Positions 50,438 to 61,842 are shown, counted from the stretch's first letter. The stretch is DNA of 64,000 bases from Vibrio ostreicida (GCF_013074385.2 NZ_JABEYA020000011.1:1-64000); one strand, 5' to 3'. Translations and numbers: made by a program. Notes: generated by a model not told the origin, from the sequence alone.

Positions 50438-50451
50438 GTTTGTGAAGACAA

Positions 50452-50491
50452 GATAATAAAACGGCGACCATAAGGTCGCCGTTTTATTATC
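50452..50491. terminator. Bidirectional terminator between rplQ and fklB
   Basis: A perfect 18-base inverted repeat with a four-base loop (ATAA), ending TTTTATTATC on both strands. It lies between the convergent rplQ and fklB genes. Confidence 0.85.
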
Positions 50492-50505
50492 TTGATGGTA
50501 GCAAC

Positions 50506-51126
50506 TTACAGAATAGCAAGAAGCTCAACTTCGAAAACAAGCGCTGCAAATGGAGGGATCGCAGCACCGGCGCCACGTTCACCGTAGGCCAGGTCTTGTG
50601 GGATGCAAAGTTTCCATTTTGAGCCAACAGGCATCAGTTGAAGAGCTTCAACCCAGCCTTTGATCACGCCTGTCACAGGGAACTCAGCAGGTTCGCCACG
50701 AGAAACAGAGCTGTCAAATACAGTGCCGTCAGTTAACTCACCGTGATAATGAACACGGACTTGAGCGTCTGAAGTTGGGATCTCGCCAGTACCTTCAGTG
50801 ATAACTTCATACTGTAGACCAGATTCAAGAACGGTCACTTCTGGACGCAATGCGTTGTCTTTTAGGAAGGCTTCGCCGTCAGCGGCAGCAACTTTAGCTG
50901 ACTCTTGACGTGCAGATTCTGCGCGTTGGTGAAGATCTTGAAGTGCTGAGTTGATCTCGTCGATTTCGATTGCTGGCATGTCACCGACTAAAGCCGTTGC
51001 AATACCGGCTGCGATAGCGTCAACACTTAGGCCTTCTAGGCCAGAACCTGCAAGTTGTTGACCCATTTGTAGACCAATACCGTAGCTTGCTTTCTGCTCA
51101 ACTGTTTCAAATTTTACTTCAGACAT
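50506..51126 (-). CDS. fklB: FKBP-type prolyl isomerase FklB (FKBP22)
   Basis: 206 residues without a signal peptide, hence cytosolic FklB rather than periplasmic FkpA. N-terminal dimerisation helices ([30 protein letters not shown]) and a C-terminal FKBP domain ([60 protein letters not shown]). Catalyses proline isomerisation during protein folding. Its own promoter region lies at 51127-51336. Confidence 0.93.
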   Translation of the reverse strand: MSEVKFETVEQKASYGIGLQMGQQLAGSGLEGLSVDAIAAGIATALVGDMPAIEIDEINSALQDLHQRAESARQESAKVAAADGEAFLKDNALRPEVTVLESGLQYEVITEGTGEIPTSDAQVRVHYHGELTDGTVFDSSVSRGEPAEFPVTGVIKGWVEALQLMPVGSKWKLCIPQDLAYGERGAGAAIPPFAALVFEVELLAIL

Positions 51127-51360
51127 GATGTCTCTCTACTTTAAATGTTTTCAGAGCGCACAGGATACCAGTATTAGACGTCGGATGAAATGCTCGGACT
51201 ATCAAGCAACGACAACAGTTTCAATATGAGATTTATGTCTTACTTTCTGGTTATAAAGGTAAAAATTAACCGGTTCATTACCTAACTTCCTGAAAACACC
51301 TATACTCGGCTTCGCTTCGTTTTTATACTAGCTATCGTGGATTTTTGGAGATGCCGCGTA

Positions 51361-51930
51361 ATGAATCGCAGAAAGAAAAAAGTACAGCAGGTCGACTATT
51401 CTGAGCTGATGATGAAAACATTGTCGCAAGTGAATTGGAGACAAATCCCTGCCAGAGTGAAACAGGTTTGGTTACAGCTACCCAAGCGTCATCAACAGGT
51501 GTTGATGGTGTTGGTCCCTGTCGTATTGTTTTTGGTTTTTTTGCCAACGCCATCGTCAGATCCAGCGCAGCCAGAAGCGCAGTCAGAGACTCTGCCACGT
51601 GTCCAAGTGGATATTGATACTCAGGGTTTGAGCGAGCAACCATCACAACTGCAAGAAAGCCTCGCTTCCGATGTTTGGGAGGAATATCGAGTTAAAAAAG
51701 GCGATACCTTAGCTCAAGTGTTCCGTAACAATGATTTAGCAATGTCAGATCTTAACGCCCTTGTTCGCGTTGAAGGGAGCGATAAGCCTCTGAGCTACAT
51801 TAAAGCGGGTCAACTTGTTCGGTTCAAGTTAGCTGAGGATGGCAGCCTCGATATACTTCAGCTGGAAAAATCGACCCAGTCAGTGATGTTCTTTCGCCTA
51901 TCCGACGGGGCATTTGGCCGAAGTAAGTAA
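51361..51930 (+). CDS. OapA-like LysM-domain membrane protein
   Basis: 189 residues. A basic cytosolic start (MNRRKKKVQQVDYSELMMK), one membrane segment at about residues 48-61 (VLMVLVPVVLFLVFLP), then a periplasmic part ending in a LysM-like domain (VKKGDTLAQVFRNNDLAMSDLNALVRVEGSDKPLSYIKAGQLVRF), as in opacity-associated protein A of Haemophilus. The missing M23 peptidase domain separates it from larger relatives, so it may only bind peptidoglycan or help localise cell-wall enzymes. ATG 51361 has a GGAGATG ribosome binding site. Confidence 0.8.
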   Translation: MNRRKKKVQQVDYSELMMKTLSQVNWRQIPARVKQVWLQLPKRHQQVLMVLVPVVLFLVFLPTPSSDPAQPEAQSETLPRVQVDIDTQGLSEQPSQLQESLASDVWEEYRVKKGDTLAQVFRNNDLAMSDLNALVRVEGSDKPLSYIKAGQLVRFKLAEDGSLDILQLEKSTQSVMFFRLSDGAFGRSK

Positions 51931-51932
51931 AC

Positions 51933-52781
51933 TTATTCGAGGCGAGTTGGGCGCCTTATCGGCAACAAAGGGGCGATGATAAGGCCAATACCGATTGCGG
52001 TCAGCCAATCGGGTATTTCATCAAACCACCACATTCCAAATAAAGTCACAAACACCAGACCAGAATATTCTCCAAGCGCAATTTCTCCAGCCGGAGCTCG
52101 TCTGTATGCCAATACGGCGAGTGCGTTGTAGACCAATATCAATAGTGCTCCTGCAGCGATCAGCGTCACTTCTCTGAGAGAGATTGGTGACCAGGATAAC
52201 GATGCAAGTAGAGTGGAGATCGGGAGTGATAACAAGGATGTCCAGAACAGAGTGCTGACCATTGATTGTGATGTTGGGAGCTTACGAGCGGATACATTAA
52301 ACAGGGCCAATGTGGCAGCGGTGCCTAGTGCAAAGAAAGCCGCCCAGTGAAATTGCGACGGCCTCAGTACAATCAATACGCCGACGAAACCAATCAGAGT
52401 GGCGAGCACTTTTGTTCGAGTAGTGATCTCTTTCATCAAGACAGCAGAGATAGGCAGCATTAATAGTGGCGCTGCGTAAAACACCGCATTGGCGCTGGCC
52501 AGTGTCATGTGAGTGATTGCAACCACCATGCAGCCACTGCCAATAATAATCAGGTGAGCCCGACCTAGGTTAATGATTGGTGAGGAGAGTTGACGACTCG
52601 ACGCGCCTTGTCTCAACCAGAAAGGGAAGATGATCACTAACGAAATAAGTTGGCGGATAAAGATGTATTGAAAAGGGCTAACACTGCCGTCGAGCAACTT
52701 GACCATAACATCAGATAAGGAGGCAGCAAGGTTGCCAGCCACCAGAAGCCATAGTGCGATCGCCTGTGAGGGAGGTTTCAT
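51933..52781 (-). CDS. EamA/DMT-family transporter
   Basis: 282 residues with about ten membrane segments in two EamA halves (LLVAGNLAASLSDVMVKLLDG; second half VSTLFWTSLLSLPISTLLASL, ALAVLAYRRAPAGEIALGEYSGLVFVTLFGMWWFDEIPDWLTAIGI). Drug/metabolite exporters of this kind move amino acids or other small molecules; the substrate is unknown. It lies four bases downstream of the ElaA gene and probably shares its transcript. Confidence 0.85.
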   Translation of the reverse strand: MKPPSQAIALWLLVAGNLAASLSDVMVKLLDGSVSPFQYIFIRQLISLVIIFPFWLRQGASSRQLSSPIINLGRAHLIIIGSGCMVVAITHMTLASANAVFYAAPLLMLPISAVLMKEITTRTKVLATLIGFVGVLIVLRPSQFHWAAFFALGTAATLALFNVSARKLPTSQSMVSTLFWTSLLSLPISTLLASLSWSPISLREVTLIAAGALLILVYNALAVLAYRRAPAGEIALGEYSGLVFVTLFGMWWFDEIPDWLTAIGIGLIIAPLLPIRRPTRLE

Positions 52782-52785
52782 CCGT

Positions 52786-53238
52786 CTAACGCTTCAGTAT
52801 CATATCAATATGAGGGATGTTGTCTTCCAAATACATAGCAGAGGTTGGTTGGAATCCATGGTGTTGATAGAAAGCTGCTAAATGTTGCTGGGCACCAATT
52901 TCAATGTCGATATCTGGCCAAAGTTGTTCACACCTGGTTAAAGCTTGAGTGAGTAATTGGTGGCCTAAGCCATCGCCCCGATGCTCTTGCTTGGTGGCCA
53001 CACGACCAATGCTGGCACTGGGATAGCTCACACCCGGTGGCAATAAACGCGCGCAGGCGATCAGTTCATTGTCTTTATAGCCGAGTAAGTGATAAACCTC
53101 TGGAAGTGGATCTTTGTCATCCAATTCAGGATAGGGGCAAGATTGCTCGACGACAAAGACATCCACACGCAACTTAAGCAATTGATAAAGCTGAGTTGGT
53201 GAGAGATCCTTAAAAGGTAATAGCTGCCAAGAAAGCAT
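52786..53238 (-). CDS. ElaA-type GNAT acetyltransferase
   Basis: 150 residues. ElaA signature LRVDVFVVEQSCPYPELDDKD and an acetyl-CoA P-loop SIGRVATKQEHRGDGLGHQLL; C-terminal GFQPTSAMYLEDNIPHIDM. Substrate of this family is not settled. Four bases upstream of the EamA transporter gene. Confidence 0.9.
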   Translation of the reverse strand: MLSWQLLPFKDLSPTQLYQLLKLRVDVFVVEQSCPYPELDDKDPLPEVYHLLGYKDNELIACARLLPPGVSYPSASIGRVATKQEHRGDGLGHQLLTQALTRCEQLWPDIDIEIGAQQHLAAFYQHHGFQPTSAMYLEDNIPHIDMILKR

Positions 53239-53309
53239 GATGGCCTTGCTCCATGTCGTTTGATTGAGGCTAAATTAGCAGGCTTTTTTTCCTCTAGCAT
53301 TAACAATTG

Positions 53310-53879
53310 TTAATCTGGTGCTCGCTTTTTAATTCGGCTGAGGCTAATCGGGGTGATCCCCAAGTATGCGGCAATTTGGTAGTCATTAAGGCGCGTGAGT
53401 AAATACGGAAAATTTAAGCAAAACAGTTGGTAGCGTTCTTCTGGGGAGTAGAGCAGCATAAAGCGCTCTTTGCTCTCTTTATACATTAGCTGTGTTTCGA
53501 GTAGTTTCAAATAAACGCTATGTTTGTTGTCTCGCCATTGTTTGAGTGTGTCCATGGGGAGTGAAAAAATAAGGCAGGCCGTTAACGATTCGATTAAATA
53601 GGGAGAGGGTTGTTGTGTTATTAGCCCCTCGAAGCCAATGATCCAATCATTTTCCCAGTAAAACTCTTTGCTAAATTCTTTCCCCTTGTCTGTCAGATAC
53701 GCAGAGTGACACATACCCTCTAACACGAAGAAAATGTCTTCGGCCACTTGGCCTTGATGCAACAAAATGTGTCGGGTTGGCAGCTCTATTAGTTGGGCAG
53801 AATCGATAAGTTGTTTTATTTCTTGGTGATCGAACCCTTTTTCAACGAGCTGTTCCTTGAAACGGTCAGAGGTTTGCAT
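53310..53879 (-). CDS. Crp/Fnr-family transcriptional regulator
   Basis: 189 residues. Cyclic-nucleotide-binding-like beta barrel (LPTRHILLHQGQVAEDIFFVLEGMCHSAYLTDKGKEFSKEF) and a C-terminal helix-turn-helix (NDYQIAAYLGITPISLSRIKK). It lacks the Cys cluster of FNR, so it senses something other than oxygen through iron-sulfur, if it senses at all. Divergent from nothing close; on its own between ElaA and cpdB. Target unknown. Confidence 0.82.
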   Translation of the reverse strand: MQTSDRFKEQLVEKGFDHQEIKQLIDSAQLIELPTRHILLHQGQVAEDIFFVLEGMCHSAYLTDKGKEFSKEFYWENDWIIGFEGLITQQPSPYLIESLTACLIFSLPMDTLKQWRDNKHSVYLKLLETQLMYKESKERFMLLYSPEERYQLFCLNFPYLLTRLNDYQIAAYLGITPISLSRIKKRAPD

Positions 53880-53945
53880 AGGTGTATGTGGATTAAGGAA
53901 ACATTCGATAAAGTTTAACCGATTGTCGTCGGGAGCTAAAGGCAG

Positions 53946-53973
53946 ATAAAGGCCGCGAGCGACGTCGCGGCCT
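53946..53973 (-). terminator. cpdB terminator
   Basis: On the minus strand, AGGCCGCGA/TCGCGGCCT arms around a six-base loop, followed by TTTATC, 14 bases after the cpdB stop. Confidence 0.75.
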
Positions 53974-53986
53974 AGAGAGGACGTGA

Positions 53987-55948
53987 TTACTTCTTCAAAT
54001 CAATGTTGTAGACGGCAAAACCGACATCATCTGTCGCGACACGCGTCATCGGATATTGACCTTTCTTATCAATAAACTCAGCGGCTTTGTCACTTGGAGA
54101 CGTTTCAAAGCGAATATCGAGCGTGTTGTTAGATTGAATCGGTGCGAATGTCCAGTTGTTATCAGCACTTGGGGTCACTTGCCCTTTTTCTTGACTAACG
54201 CGGCTAATGTACGCGGCTACGACTGACCGGTTTTCATCGGGCGAATCAAAAGCGATAAACTCACTTCCTGTACCTGGGAACTTGCCACTGTATGCTCGGT
54301 AGTTGTTGGTGGCGATCAGAAAATCCTGATTCATATCGAGAGGTTTACCCTGATACGTTAGCTCTAAAATGCGTTCAGAATCTGGGTTCACCACACGACA
54401 TTCGCCATCGTATTTGGCTGGTTGGGTGACATCGATCTGGTAGTTAACACCATCAATTACATCGAAGTTGTAAGTACGGAAACCGTCCCAATCGATCAAT
54501 TGTTGAGGGGCGGTGTTCTTGACGTCAATCTGTTTAAACTGACCGGCAGTACACTCTAACCATTCTTTGACGTCTGTGCCTTTGGCCTTCATCGCGACGA
54601 GCGTATTTGGGTATAAGTAAAGATCGGCGGCATTGCGGAACGTCAGCTGACCGGATTCTACCTCGGTAAAGTTGGCAGGATCGTTTTTACGGCCGCCTGC
54701 TTTAAACGGAGCCGCTGCAGAAAGAACGGGGAGATTCGCTAAATCAGGATCACCCTGAATAAATCGTTCAACGTAGTCTTTTTGCGCCAAGTTAACGATC
54801 TGCACCGTTGGGTCATCTTGGATGAGTGCGAGGAAACTGTACATTACATCGTTTGCTCGACCGATTGGCTGGTTAACGAAGTCACGTGTGCCCTTATGGT
54901 CAGCTTTGAGCGCAGCGACCATTTTTGGATCTGCGCTAGCTAAAGGCGTTTGCTTGTTTTTGTCGAATATAGGACGAGCTTCTGACTGGCCCTTCACCAC
55001 CTTCCATTGACCACCTTGTTCTTTTAGCTCTAAGTCGATAACACCGACATGGCTACCCCAACGTCCAGGCATAACGGAAGCGACGCCATTAATGGTGCCG
55101 TTTTGGTTATCGACTCCTTGGATGTTGTCAAAACCTTTACCAGGGAAGACCGCGTGTGAGTGACCAAATGCAATCGCGTCAATGCCTTCGACTTCTGATA
55201 AGTAGTAAGTTGAGTTTTCTGCGCCTGCTTTGTAAGGGGCTGATGCTATGCCAGAGTGTGGAATGGCAACGATGACATCAGCGCCTTCTTTTTTCATCTC
55301 AGGAACAAGCTCTTCTGCGGTCTCTTTGATATCCTTCGCAAACACTTTACCTTCTAGGTTTTTCTTGTCCCACACCATGATTTGTGGTGGAACAAAGCCG
55401 ATATAGCCCACTTTGATTTCATGCTCTGCACCATCAACATCTTTAAAGGTGTGCGTTTTGATGAGGTATGGCTTGAAGTAGTGTTGACCTGTTTTTTTAG
55501 CAAACACGTTCGCACTAACGTAAGGGAAGTTTGCATCGTTAATGGTTTCAGCAAGAAATTCAAGGCCATAATTAAACTCATGGTTGCCAATATTACCGAC
55601 GTCGTAATTTAACAGGTTCATGGCTTTGTAGACGGGGTGGACTTCGTCTTTTTTGATGCCTTTACTCGCCATGTAGTCGCCCATAGGGCTTCCTTGAATA
55701 AGGTCTCCGTTATCAACGAGCACGCTGTTATCGACTTCCGATCTGGCTTGCTTCACTAGGGTCGCTGTGCGTGTTAAGCCAATTTTTTGCGAAGGCTTAT
55801 CTTTGTAGTAGTCGTAATCCATCACGTTGGTATGGATATCGGTGGTTTCTACAATACGTAAGTGGATGGTGTCGGCCAATGTTGGACCAGCGGCTGTCAA
55901 TAGCCCCGCTAATATACAAAGAGGTAGGGGTTTCACAGAGAATGTCAT
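53987..55948 (-). CDS. cpdB: 2',3'-cyclic-nucleotide 2'-phosphodiesterase/3'-nucleotidase
   Basis: 653 residues. A signal peptide ([25 protein letters not shown]) marks ATG 55948 as the start; GGAGCC precedes it at good spacing. Calcineurin-type phosphoesterase domain with [26 protein letters not shown] and GHSH metal ligands (residues 30-280), then a 5'-nucleotidase C-terminal domain (QTP..., [17 protein letters not shown]). It hydrolyses cyclic nucleotides and 3'-nucleotides from degraded RNA in the periplasm for purine and phosphate salvage. Confidence 0.94.
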   Translation of the reverse strand: MTFSVKPLPLCILAGLLTAAGPTLADTIHLRIVETTDIHTNVMDYDYYKDKPSQKIGLTRTATLVKQARSEVDNSVLVDNGDLIQGSPMGDYMASKGIKKDEVHPVYKAMNLLNYDVGNIGNHEFNYGLEFLAETINDANFPYVSANVFAKKTGQHYFKPYLIKTHTFKDVDGAEHEIKVGYIGFVPPQIMVWDKKNLEGKVFAKDIKETAEELVPEMKKEGADVIVAIPHSGIASAPYKAGAENSTYYLSEVEGIDAIAFGHSHAVFPGKGFDNIQGVDNQNGTINGVASVMPGRWGSHVGVIDLELKEQGGQWKVVKGQSEARPIFDKNKQTPLASADPKMVAALKADHKGTRDFVNQPIGRANDVMYSFLALIQDDPTVQIVNLAQKDYVERFIQGDPDLANLPVLSAAAPFKAGGRKNDPANFTEVESGQLTFRNAADLYLYPNTLVAMKAKGTDVKEWLECTAGQFKQIDVKNTAPQQLIDWDGFRTYNFDVIDGVNYQIDVTQPAKYDGECRVVNPDSERILELTYQGKPLDMNQDFLIATNNYRAYSGKFPGTGSEFIAFDSPDENRSVVAAYISRVSQEKGQVTPSADNNWTFAPIQSNNTLDIRFETSPSDKAAEFIDKKGQYPMTRVATDDVGFAVYNIDLKK

Positions 55949-56137
55949 GTTATAGGCTCCGAACATAGGATGAACTTTGCCGGAGAATGTAACAAATTGG
56001 TGTGTCATTAGTTTTTTACTCAGTAAAAAACTGTGATGTACGGCAATGACTTTGTCCTGTTTTTGCCAATGGCTAGGGAAAATAACCCATTGGCGGGTCC
56101 CTATGCCAACTACTTATCATAAAAAGGTATAAAAAAT

Positions 56138-56153
56138 GAAATTTTAGAATTTC
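56138..56153. promoter_or_regulatory. Palindromic AT-rich site upstream of cobA
   Basis: GAAATT-TTAG-AATTTC is a near-perfect palindrome, 60 bases before the cobA start. It could be an operator; CysB sites are less symmetric, so CysB is only one candidate. Confidence 0.35.
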
Positions 56154-56214
56154 AGGTAATATGTCTCGGGCGCCATAATGCTTCCATCAACAGCAAAGGA
56201 AGCATGATGGCGGT

Positions 56215-57072
56215 ATGGATACAATTTCTCAATTTCCACTCAATAACCCACGAGCTTTGCACGGAAGACAGTCTGCAGCGCTGAATGTCGGTCACAGTGT
56301 GCTTCGTCATGGTGAGGTAGCACTTGTTGGGGCAGGCCCAGGTGATATGGAGTTATTGACCATCAAAGCACTGCGGTTTCTTCAGCAGGCCGATGTGGTG
56401 CTCTATGACTACCTAGTGTCGGACGAGATTATGTCATTGGTTCCAAGCGACACCCGCTTGGTTTGTGTCGGAAAGCGCGCTGGCCATCATAGTGTGACTC
56501 AGGAAAAAACGAACCAACTGCTGGTTGAGTTTGCTCACAAACAACACCGTGTTGTGCGAATAAAAGGAGGGGATCCTTTTATTTTTGGCCGAGGTGGTGA
56601 AGAGCTGGAAGTTCTGGCTGATGCTGGGGTTATCTTCCATGTTGTCCCCGGTATTACAGCCGCCGCTGGTGCAACCGCTTATGCAGGGATTCCATTGACT
56701 CATCGTGATTATGCTCAGTCGGCGATGTTTATTACAGGGCATGTTAAAGCCGAAAGTGATCAGATGGATTGGTCAACGCTAGCGCGTGGGCATCAAACCT
56801 TGGTGATCTATATGGGGTTAATGAAATCTGACCATATCCAAAAACAGCTCATTGAACATGGGCGCGCTCCTCACACACCGATTGCGATTATCGAACGCGG
56901 AACCCAATCCTGCCAGCAGGTCTTTAAAGGTCAGTTGGGAGACTTGGCCGTGCTTGCTAAGCAAGCCCAGTCTCCCTCGCTAATCGTGATTGGTGAGGTG
57001 GTGGCTTTATCCGAAAAACTGGCTTGGTTTGAACCACAGCAAGCCCCGATACACCAGCGTCATTTCGCCTAA
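56215..57072 (+). CDS. cobA: Uroporphyrinogen-III C-methyltransferase (siroheme synthesis)
   Basis: 285 residues, SAM-dependent SUMT domain only ([78 protein letters not shown]), lacking the N-terminal dehydrogenase/chelatase part of CysG. It makes precorrin-2 for siroheme, the cofactor of sulfite reductase, so its place in front of cysD fits sulfate assimilation. The 30-residue N-terminal tail before the domain is a little long. The AAAGGAAGC ribosome binding site is 16 bases upstream of ATG 56215, an unusually wide gap; another ATG at 56204 is in a different frame. Confidence 0.93.
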   Translation: MDTISQFPLNNPRALHGRQSAALNVGHSVLRHGEVALVGAGPGDMELLTIKALRFLQQADVVLYDYLVSDEIMSLVPSDTRLVCVGKRAGHHSVTQEKTNQLLVEFAHKQHRVVRIKGGDPFIFGRGGEELEVLADAGVIFHVVPGITAAAGATAYAGIPLTHRDYAQSAMFITGHVKAESDQMDWSTLARGHQTLVIYMGLMKSDHIQKQLIEHGRAPHTPIAIIERGTQSCQQVFKGQLGDLAVLAKQAQSPSLIVIGEVVALSEKLAWFEPQQAPIHQRHFA

Positions 57073-57130
57073 CCCCAACATTTTCGTATTTGTCTGACGC
57101 TCATTATTGAGCAGCAAAGGAAGCACTACC

Positions 57131-58039
57131 ATGGACCAAGAACGTTTAACCCATTTGAAACAGCTAGAAGCGGAGAGTATTCATATTATTCGTGAAGTCG
57201 CTGCGGAGTTTGATAATCCGGTCATGATGTATTCAATCGGAAAAGATTCATCTGTGATGTTACATCTTGCTCGCAAAGCTTTTTATCCGGGCAAAATTCC
57301 ATTTCCTCTACTCCATGTGGATACGGATTGGAAATTCAAACAAATGATTGAATTTCGTGATCGTACTGCAGAGAAATATGGATTCGAGCTTTTGGTCCAT
57401 AAGAACCCAGAAGGACTTGCCATGGGTTGTAACCCATTTGTTCATGGGTCGTCAAAGCACACCGATATCATGAAAACACAAGGCTTAAAGCAAGCACTCA
57501 ACCAACACGGTTTTGATGCCGCATTCGGTGGTGCCCGTCGAGACGAAGAAAAATCGCGTGCGAAAGAGCGGGTCTATTCTTTTCGTGATCAAAACCACAC
57601 TTGGGATCCTAAAAACCAGCGCCCAGAACTTTGGCGTACCTATAACGGTCAGGTCAACAAAGGTGAAAGTATCCGGGTGTTCCCGCTCTCGAATTGGACA
57701 GAACTGGATATCTGGCAATACATCTACCTAGAAAACATTGAAATTGTGCCTTTGTACTTAGCAGACAAACGGCCTGTTGTTGAACGTGATGGCATGTTGA
57801 TCATGGTGGATGATGAGCGTATGGAGCTCAAGCCAGGTGAGAAGATCGAAGAGAAAAGTGTTCGTTTCCGTACCCTTGGCTGCTATCCACTGACCGGCGC
57901 CATAGAGTCACAAGCCAATACTTTGACCGGTATTATTGAGGAAATGCTTGTTGCGACATCCAGTGAGCGCCAAGGGCGAGCGATCGACCACGATCAGTCT
58001 GGATCGATGGAACTTAAGAAACGTCAAGGTTACTTCTAA
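57131..58039 (+). CDS. cysD: Sulfate adenylyltransferase small subunit
   Basis: 302 residues, adenylyl-transferring subunit of ATP sulfurylase (PAPS reductase-like fold). PP-loop [21 protein letters not shown] and [33 protein letters not shown] are family motifs. Works with CysN to activate sulfate with ATP to APS. ATG 57131 with AAAGGAAGC ribosome binding site (same sequence block as before cobA); an upstream part of the frame is not used. 58 bases after cobA. Confidence 0.96.
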   Translation: MDQERLTHLKQLEAESIHIIREVAAEFDNPVMMYSIGKDSSVMLHLARKAFYPGKIPFPLLHVDTDWKFKQMIEFRDRTAEKYGFELLVHKNPEGLAMGCNPFVHGSSKHTDIMKTQGLKQALNQHGFDAAFGGARRDEEKSRAKERVYSFRDQNHTWDPKNQRPELWRTYNGQVNKGESIRVFPLSNWTELDIWQYIYLENIEIVPLYLADKRPVVERDGMLIMVDDERMELKPGEKIEEKSVRFRTLGCYPLTGAIESQANTLTGIIEEMLVATSSERQGRAIDHDQSGSMELKKRQGYF

Positions 58040-58057
58040 GGATTGAGGACAAAGAAA

Positions 58058-59470
58058 ATGAATAATGCAGTTGAAGCTCAATTAGAAGAGCTTGGTATTG
58101 AAGGCTACCTAAAACAACATCAATACAAGTCACTACTTAGATTCTTAACGTGTGGCTCGGTAGATGATGGAAAAAGTACGCTGATTGGTCGCTTGCTTCA
58201 CGATTCCAAACAGATTTATGAAGATCAGTTGGCTGCCGTTCACAATGATAGCCAACGAGTCGGTACGACGGGGGATCGACCTGATTTGGCTTTGCTGGTG
58301 GATGGTTTACAAGCAGAGAGGGAACAAGGGATCACAATTGATGTTGCCTATCGTTACTTCTCGACTCAGAAACGTAAATTTATTATTGCGGATACACCTG
58401 GGCATGAGCAGTACACACGTAATATGGCAACGGGCGCATCGACTTGTGATCTTGCGGTGATTTTGATTGATGCGCGTAAAGGCATATTGGATCAGACTCG
58501 TCGTCATTCGTTTATCTCCAATCTGCTTGGTATTAAGCATTTTGTTGTTGCAGTGAACAAAATGGACTTGGTCGATTATTCTCAGCAGCGATTTGAACAA
58601 ATTCGGGACGAGTATCTGGCGTTTTCGAATAACCTTAACGGGGACACCCAGATTGAGATCATTCCACTGTCGGCATTGGAGGGTGACAATGTTGTGGATT
58701 CGAGTTCGAAAATGGCGTGGTTTGACGGCCCGTCTTTGCTTGATTTACTTGAAACGATCGACGTGGAAAGCCAAAAGGAGCGGGGTGAATTTCGTTTTCC
58801 TGTTCAATACGTCAATCGCCCTAATCTCGATTTTCGTGGCTTCTCAGGCACCATTTCTTCTGGGAGTATCCGCGTTGGAGATCACATCAAGGCATTACCT
58901 TCCGGTAAAACCTCCAAAGTGACCCGCATTGTCACTTTCGATGGTGATTTGGAGCATGCGCAGGCTGGGCTTGCGGTGACGCTAACACTCGATGATGAGA
59001 TTGATATCAGCCGTGGCGATCTTATTGTCGAGCAATCATCTCAGGTGGAATCGAGTAACCGCCTTTTGGCTGATGTGGTTTGGATGACTGAGCAGCCGCT
59101 TCAAATTGGGCGTGAATATGCTGTCAAAATTGCGGGCAAACAAACGTTTGGTCAAGTGACTGTGATCCGTCATCAGTATGACATCAATAACCTCTCGACG
59201 TATCCGACAGAGGCGTTGCCCTTAAACGGGATTGGTTTATGCGAATGGCGTTTAAACGAATCAGTCGCGATGGATAGCTACAACACGGTGCAGGATACCG
59301 GCGGCTTTATCATCATAGATCGACTCACCAATGTCACCGTGGGGGCAGGTTTAATTCGTGATGCGTTAGCACAGCGGCAGTCTTCTCCTCAGGAACGTAT
59401 GGGGGCCTTTGAGAACGAACTTAAAGCTCTAATTATGAAGCATTTTCCTGAGTGGGATGCGAATATTTAA
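58058..59470 (+). CDS. cysN: Sulfate adenylyltransferase GTPase subunit
   Basis: 470 residues, EF-Tu-like GTPase whose hydrolysis drives APS formation by CysD. G1 [13 protein letters not shown]3 [13 protein letters not shown]4 NKMDLVDY. It is the single-domain CysN, not fused to CysC. Starts at ATG 58058 with GAGGA, 18 bases after cysD. Confidence 0.96.
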   Translation: MNNAVEAQLEELGIEGYLKQHQYKSLLRFLTCGSVDDGKSTLIGRLLHDSKQIYEDQLAAVHNDSQRVGTTGDRPDLALLVDGLQAEREQGITIDVAYRYFSTQKRKFIIADTPGHEQYTRNMATGASTCDLAVILIDARKGILDQTRRHSFISNLLGIKHFVVAVNKMDLVDYSQQRFEQIRDEYLAFSNNLNGDTQIEIIPLSALEGDNVVDSSSKMAWFDGPSLLDLLETIDVESQKERGEFRFPVQYVNRPNLDFRGFSGTISSGSIRVGDHIKALPSGKTSKVTRIVTFDGDLEHAQAGLAVTLTLDDEIDISRGDLIVEQSSQVESSNRLLADVVWMTEQPLQIGREYAVKIAGKQTFGQVTVIRHQYDINNLSTYPTEALPLNGIGLCEWRLNESVAMDSYNTVQDTGGFIIIDRLTNVTVGAGLIRDALAQRQSSPQERMGAFENELKALIMKHFPEWDANI

Positions 59471-59485
59471 TCGAGTAGGTAACGT

Positions 59486-61213
59486 ATGATGTGGCAACAA
59501 GGATTTGTGCTCACACTATTATTGGTCGTGGTAGTCTGTCTTATCGCAACGCGAATAAAGCCGAGCTTTATTTTTGCGGGTGCCGCATTTTTGGCTTTTT
59601 TGGCGGGTATGATTGAGCTCGGTGAAGTGGCGACAAACTTTACCAACTCTTCTCTATTGACTCTGGTGTTGTTGATCTTGGCGTCCAGCGCCTTGGAAAA
59701 AACCCTTCTGATCAGTTGGGTCAGCCGTTCTTTGGCGACGGGGAAACTTGGGTCCGTGGTCGCTAAGCTTGGCATCTCAACAGCACTATTATCATCGTTT
59801 ACAAATAATACGGCGGTGGTGGTGTCTCTGATTGGCGCGATTAAACGTAATCAGACTCACGCTCCGTCAAAGCTATTGATCCCTTTGTCCTATGCGGCCA
59901 TTTTAGGCGGGACTCTGACCTTAATCGGTACGTCGACTAACCTTATCATTAATAGCTTTGTTGAAGATGCTGGACTGCCCAGCTTGGGTTTTTTTGCCCC
60001 GACTATCATCGGCTTATCGGTGCTTGTTGCGGGCTTGTTGATCTTGATCCCACTGAGTTATCTGCTGCCCAGTTATGATGATGATCATCAAGAAGATCTG
60101 CCTTATTTTCTTGAGGCGATTGTCGAGCCCGGTTCGCCGCTGGTTGATCGAAGCGTGAGTGAGAACAAACTGCGAGCTTTACGCAAATTATTCCTTGCAG
60201 AAGTCATTCGTCACGGTGAAACCATTACCTCTGTTGAACCGGATTTTATCTTAAAGGCCCAAGACCGTTTATTATTTTGTGGGGATATAGAAAGTGTTGC
60301 GACATTACAGGAAATCCGTGGCCTGACCTTATTTGGTCAACATCACCTCAATGGTCAACGTTTTTTAGAGGTCGTGGTGAGCTCATCGGCCAGTTTTTGT
60401 CACAAGACCCTGAAATCGAGCCAATTTCGTGACCGTTTTGATGCGGTTGTGGTAGCCATTCGTCGAGGACATGAACGGCTGCAGGGCGGGCTGGGCAACA
60501 TCGAACTCAATGCTGGTGATACCTTAGTATTGGTGCCGGGCAAACGTTTTGAAGAAGAACGCAGCAAGCACGGCAAAGAGTTTGTATTGATTAACGATCT
60601 GGATTCGAGTGCTCGTCTGGATGCGCATAAATCCAGCTTGGTGTTACTTGGCTTTACGGGGGCAATTGCTGCGGCACTACTCGATGTGGTTCCACTCATC
60701 AAAGGGTTATCTCTCTATCTGATCACACTTATTTTATTTGGCATCATACAGCTAGGTGAATTACGACGTCGTTTCCCCGTTGATCTGATCGTCATTGTGG
60801 GTTCCGCTTTGTCGATTGCTCAATTAATACTATCAACTGGGTTGTCCGAAAAGCTCGGGGCTCTTTTTATACAAACCTTCAATGGCTGGGGGGTAATAGG
60901 CGCACTCATCGCCACCTATTTTTTCACTTTGATTTTGACAGAACTGGTGACGAATAATGCGGCGGCGGCTTTAGCATTTCCTCTTGGCTATAGTATGTCG
61001 ATGGCTTATGGCGTTGACCCTATGCCTTTCATCATGGCGGTATTATTCGGAGCGAGCGCCAGTTTTATCTCCCCTTATGGGTATCAAACGAATCTACTTG
61101 TTTATAGCGTTGGAAATTACAAACTGACAGATTACATCAGAGTGGGTCTGCCCGTATCGATTGTCTATTCGGCATTGGTATTAATGTTGATTCCCCAGTT
61201 TTTTCCATTTTAA
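59486..61213 (+). CDS. SLC13-family transporter with TrkA-C domains (probable sulfate permease)
   Basis: 575 residues. Two blocks of membrane segments (residues 5-195 and 390-575) flank a central soluble part with two TrkA-C (RCK_C) regulatory domains (about 205-290 and 295-375). Membrane motifs [17 protein letters not shown] and [20 protein letters not shown] are typical of SLC13/[13 protein letters not shown] is the sodium/dicarboxylate-like motif. It lies 15 bases after cysN and 11 before cysC, and no CysPTWA system is here, so it is the likely sulfate importer of the operon. Confidence 0.82.
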   Translation: MMWQQGFVLTLLLVVVVCLIATRIKPSFIFAGAAFLAFLAGMIELGEVATNFTNSSLLTLVLLILASSALEKTLLISWVSRSLATGKLGSVVAKLGISTALLSSFTNNTAVVVSLIGAIKRNQTHAPSKLLIPLSYAAILGGTLTLIGTSTNLIINSFVEDAGLPSLGFFAPTIIGLSVLVAGLLILIPLSYLLPSYDDDHQEDLPYFLEAIVEPGSPLVDRSVSENKLRALRKLFLAEVIRHGETITSVEPDFILKAQDRLLFCGDIESVATLQEIRGLTLFGQHHLNGQRFLEVVVSSSASFCHKTLKSSQFRDRFDAVVVAIRRGHERLQGGLGNIELNAGDTLVLVPGKRFEEERSKHGKEFVLINDLDSSARLDAHKSSLVLLGFTGAIAAALLDVVPLIKGLSLYLITLILFGIIQLGELRRRFPVDLIVIVGSALSIAQLILSTGLSEKLGALFIQTFNGWGVIGALIATYFFTLILTELVTNNAAAALAFPLGYSMSMAYGVDPMPFIMAVLFGASASFISPYGYQTNLLVYSVGNYKLTDYIRVGLPVSIVYSALVLMLIPQFFPF

Positions 61214-61224
61214 AGGATCGAATT

Positions 61225-61842
61225 ATGAATATGGACACGCGGTCTAAAGAGACCAATATCGTCTGGCATAGACACAATATTGATAAGGCTTTTCGCGCTC
61301 AATCAAAAAGACAAAAACCGGTTGTGATGTGGTTTACGGGTTTATCTGGTGCGGGTAAGTCAACGGTGGCAGGGGCATTAGAAAACGCGTTAGCCAACTT
61401 GGGATATCATACCTATCTATTGGATGGTGATAATGTCCGTCACGGGCTGTGCAGTGACCTTGGATTTTCAGAGCAAGATCGCCGCGAGAATATTCGCCGT
61501 ATTGGTGAGCTGGCAAAACTGATGGTAGATGCTGGATTGATTGTACTGTCGGCCTTTATTTCTCCACATCGGGAAGAAAGGCAATTGGTTCGGGATTTGT
61601 TCCCACAAGATGAGTTTCTTGAAGTGTTTGTTAACGCGTCTCTGGAAGTGTGTGAACAACGCGATCCTAAAGGGCTTTACAAAAAAGCGCGAGCGGGGGA
61701 GATAAGCCACTTTACTGGCATTGATTCGGATTATGAGGCGCCTCTCAAAGCAGAGGTGAACTTGCTGGCGGGTGAACAGCCTTTGGATGCGCTGGTGAGC
61801 GAGTGTCTCGACGTACTCAGACAGCGCAGTATCATTGCATAA
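61225..61842 (+). CDS. cysC: Adenylylsulfate kinase (APS kinase)
   Basis: 205 residues. P-loop [78 protein letters not shown]. Phosphorylates APS to PAPS. Last gene of the cobA-cysD-cysN-transporter-cysC operon; AAAGGATCG before ATG 61225. Confidence 0.96.
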   Translation: MNMDTRSKETNIVWHRHNIDKAFRAQSKRQKPVVMWFTGLSGAGKSTVAGALENALANLGYHTYLLDGDNVRHGLCSDLGFSEQDRRENIRRIGELAKLMVDAGLIVLSAFISPHREERQLVRDLFPQDEFLEVFVNASLEVCEQRDPKGLYKKARAGEISHFTGIDSDYEAPLKAEVNLLAGEQPLDALVSECLDVLRQRSIIA

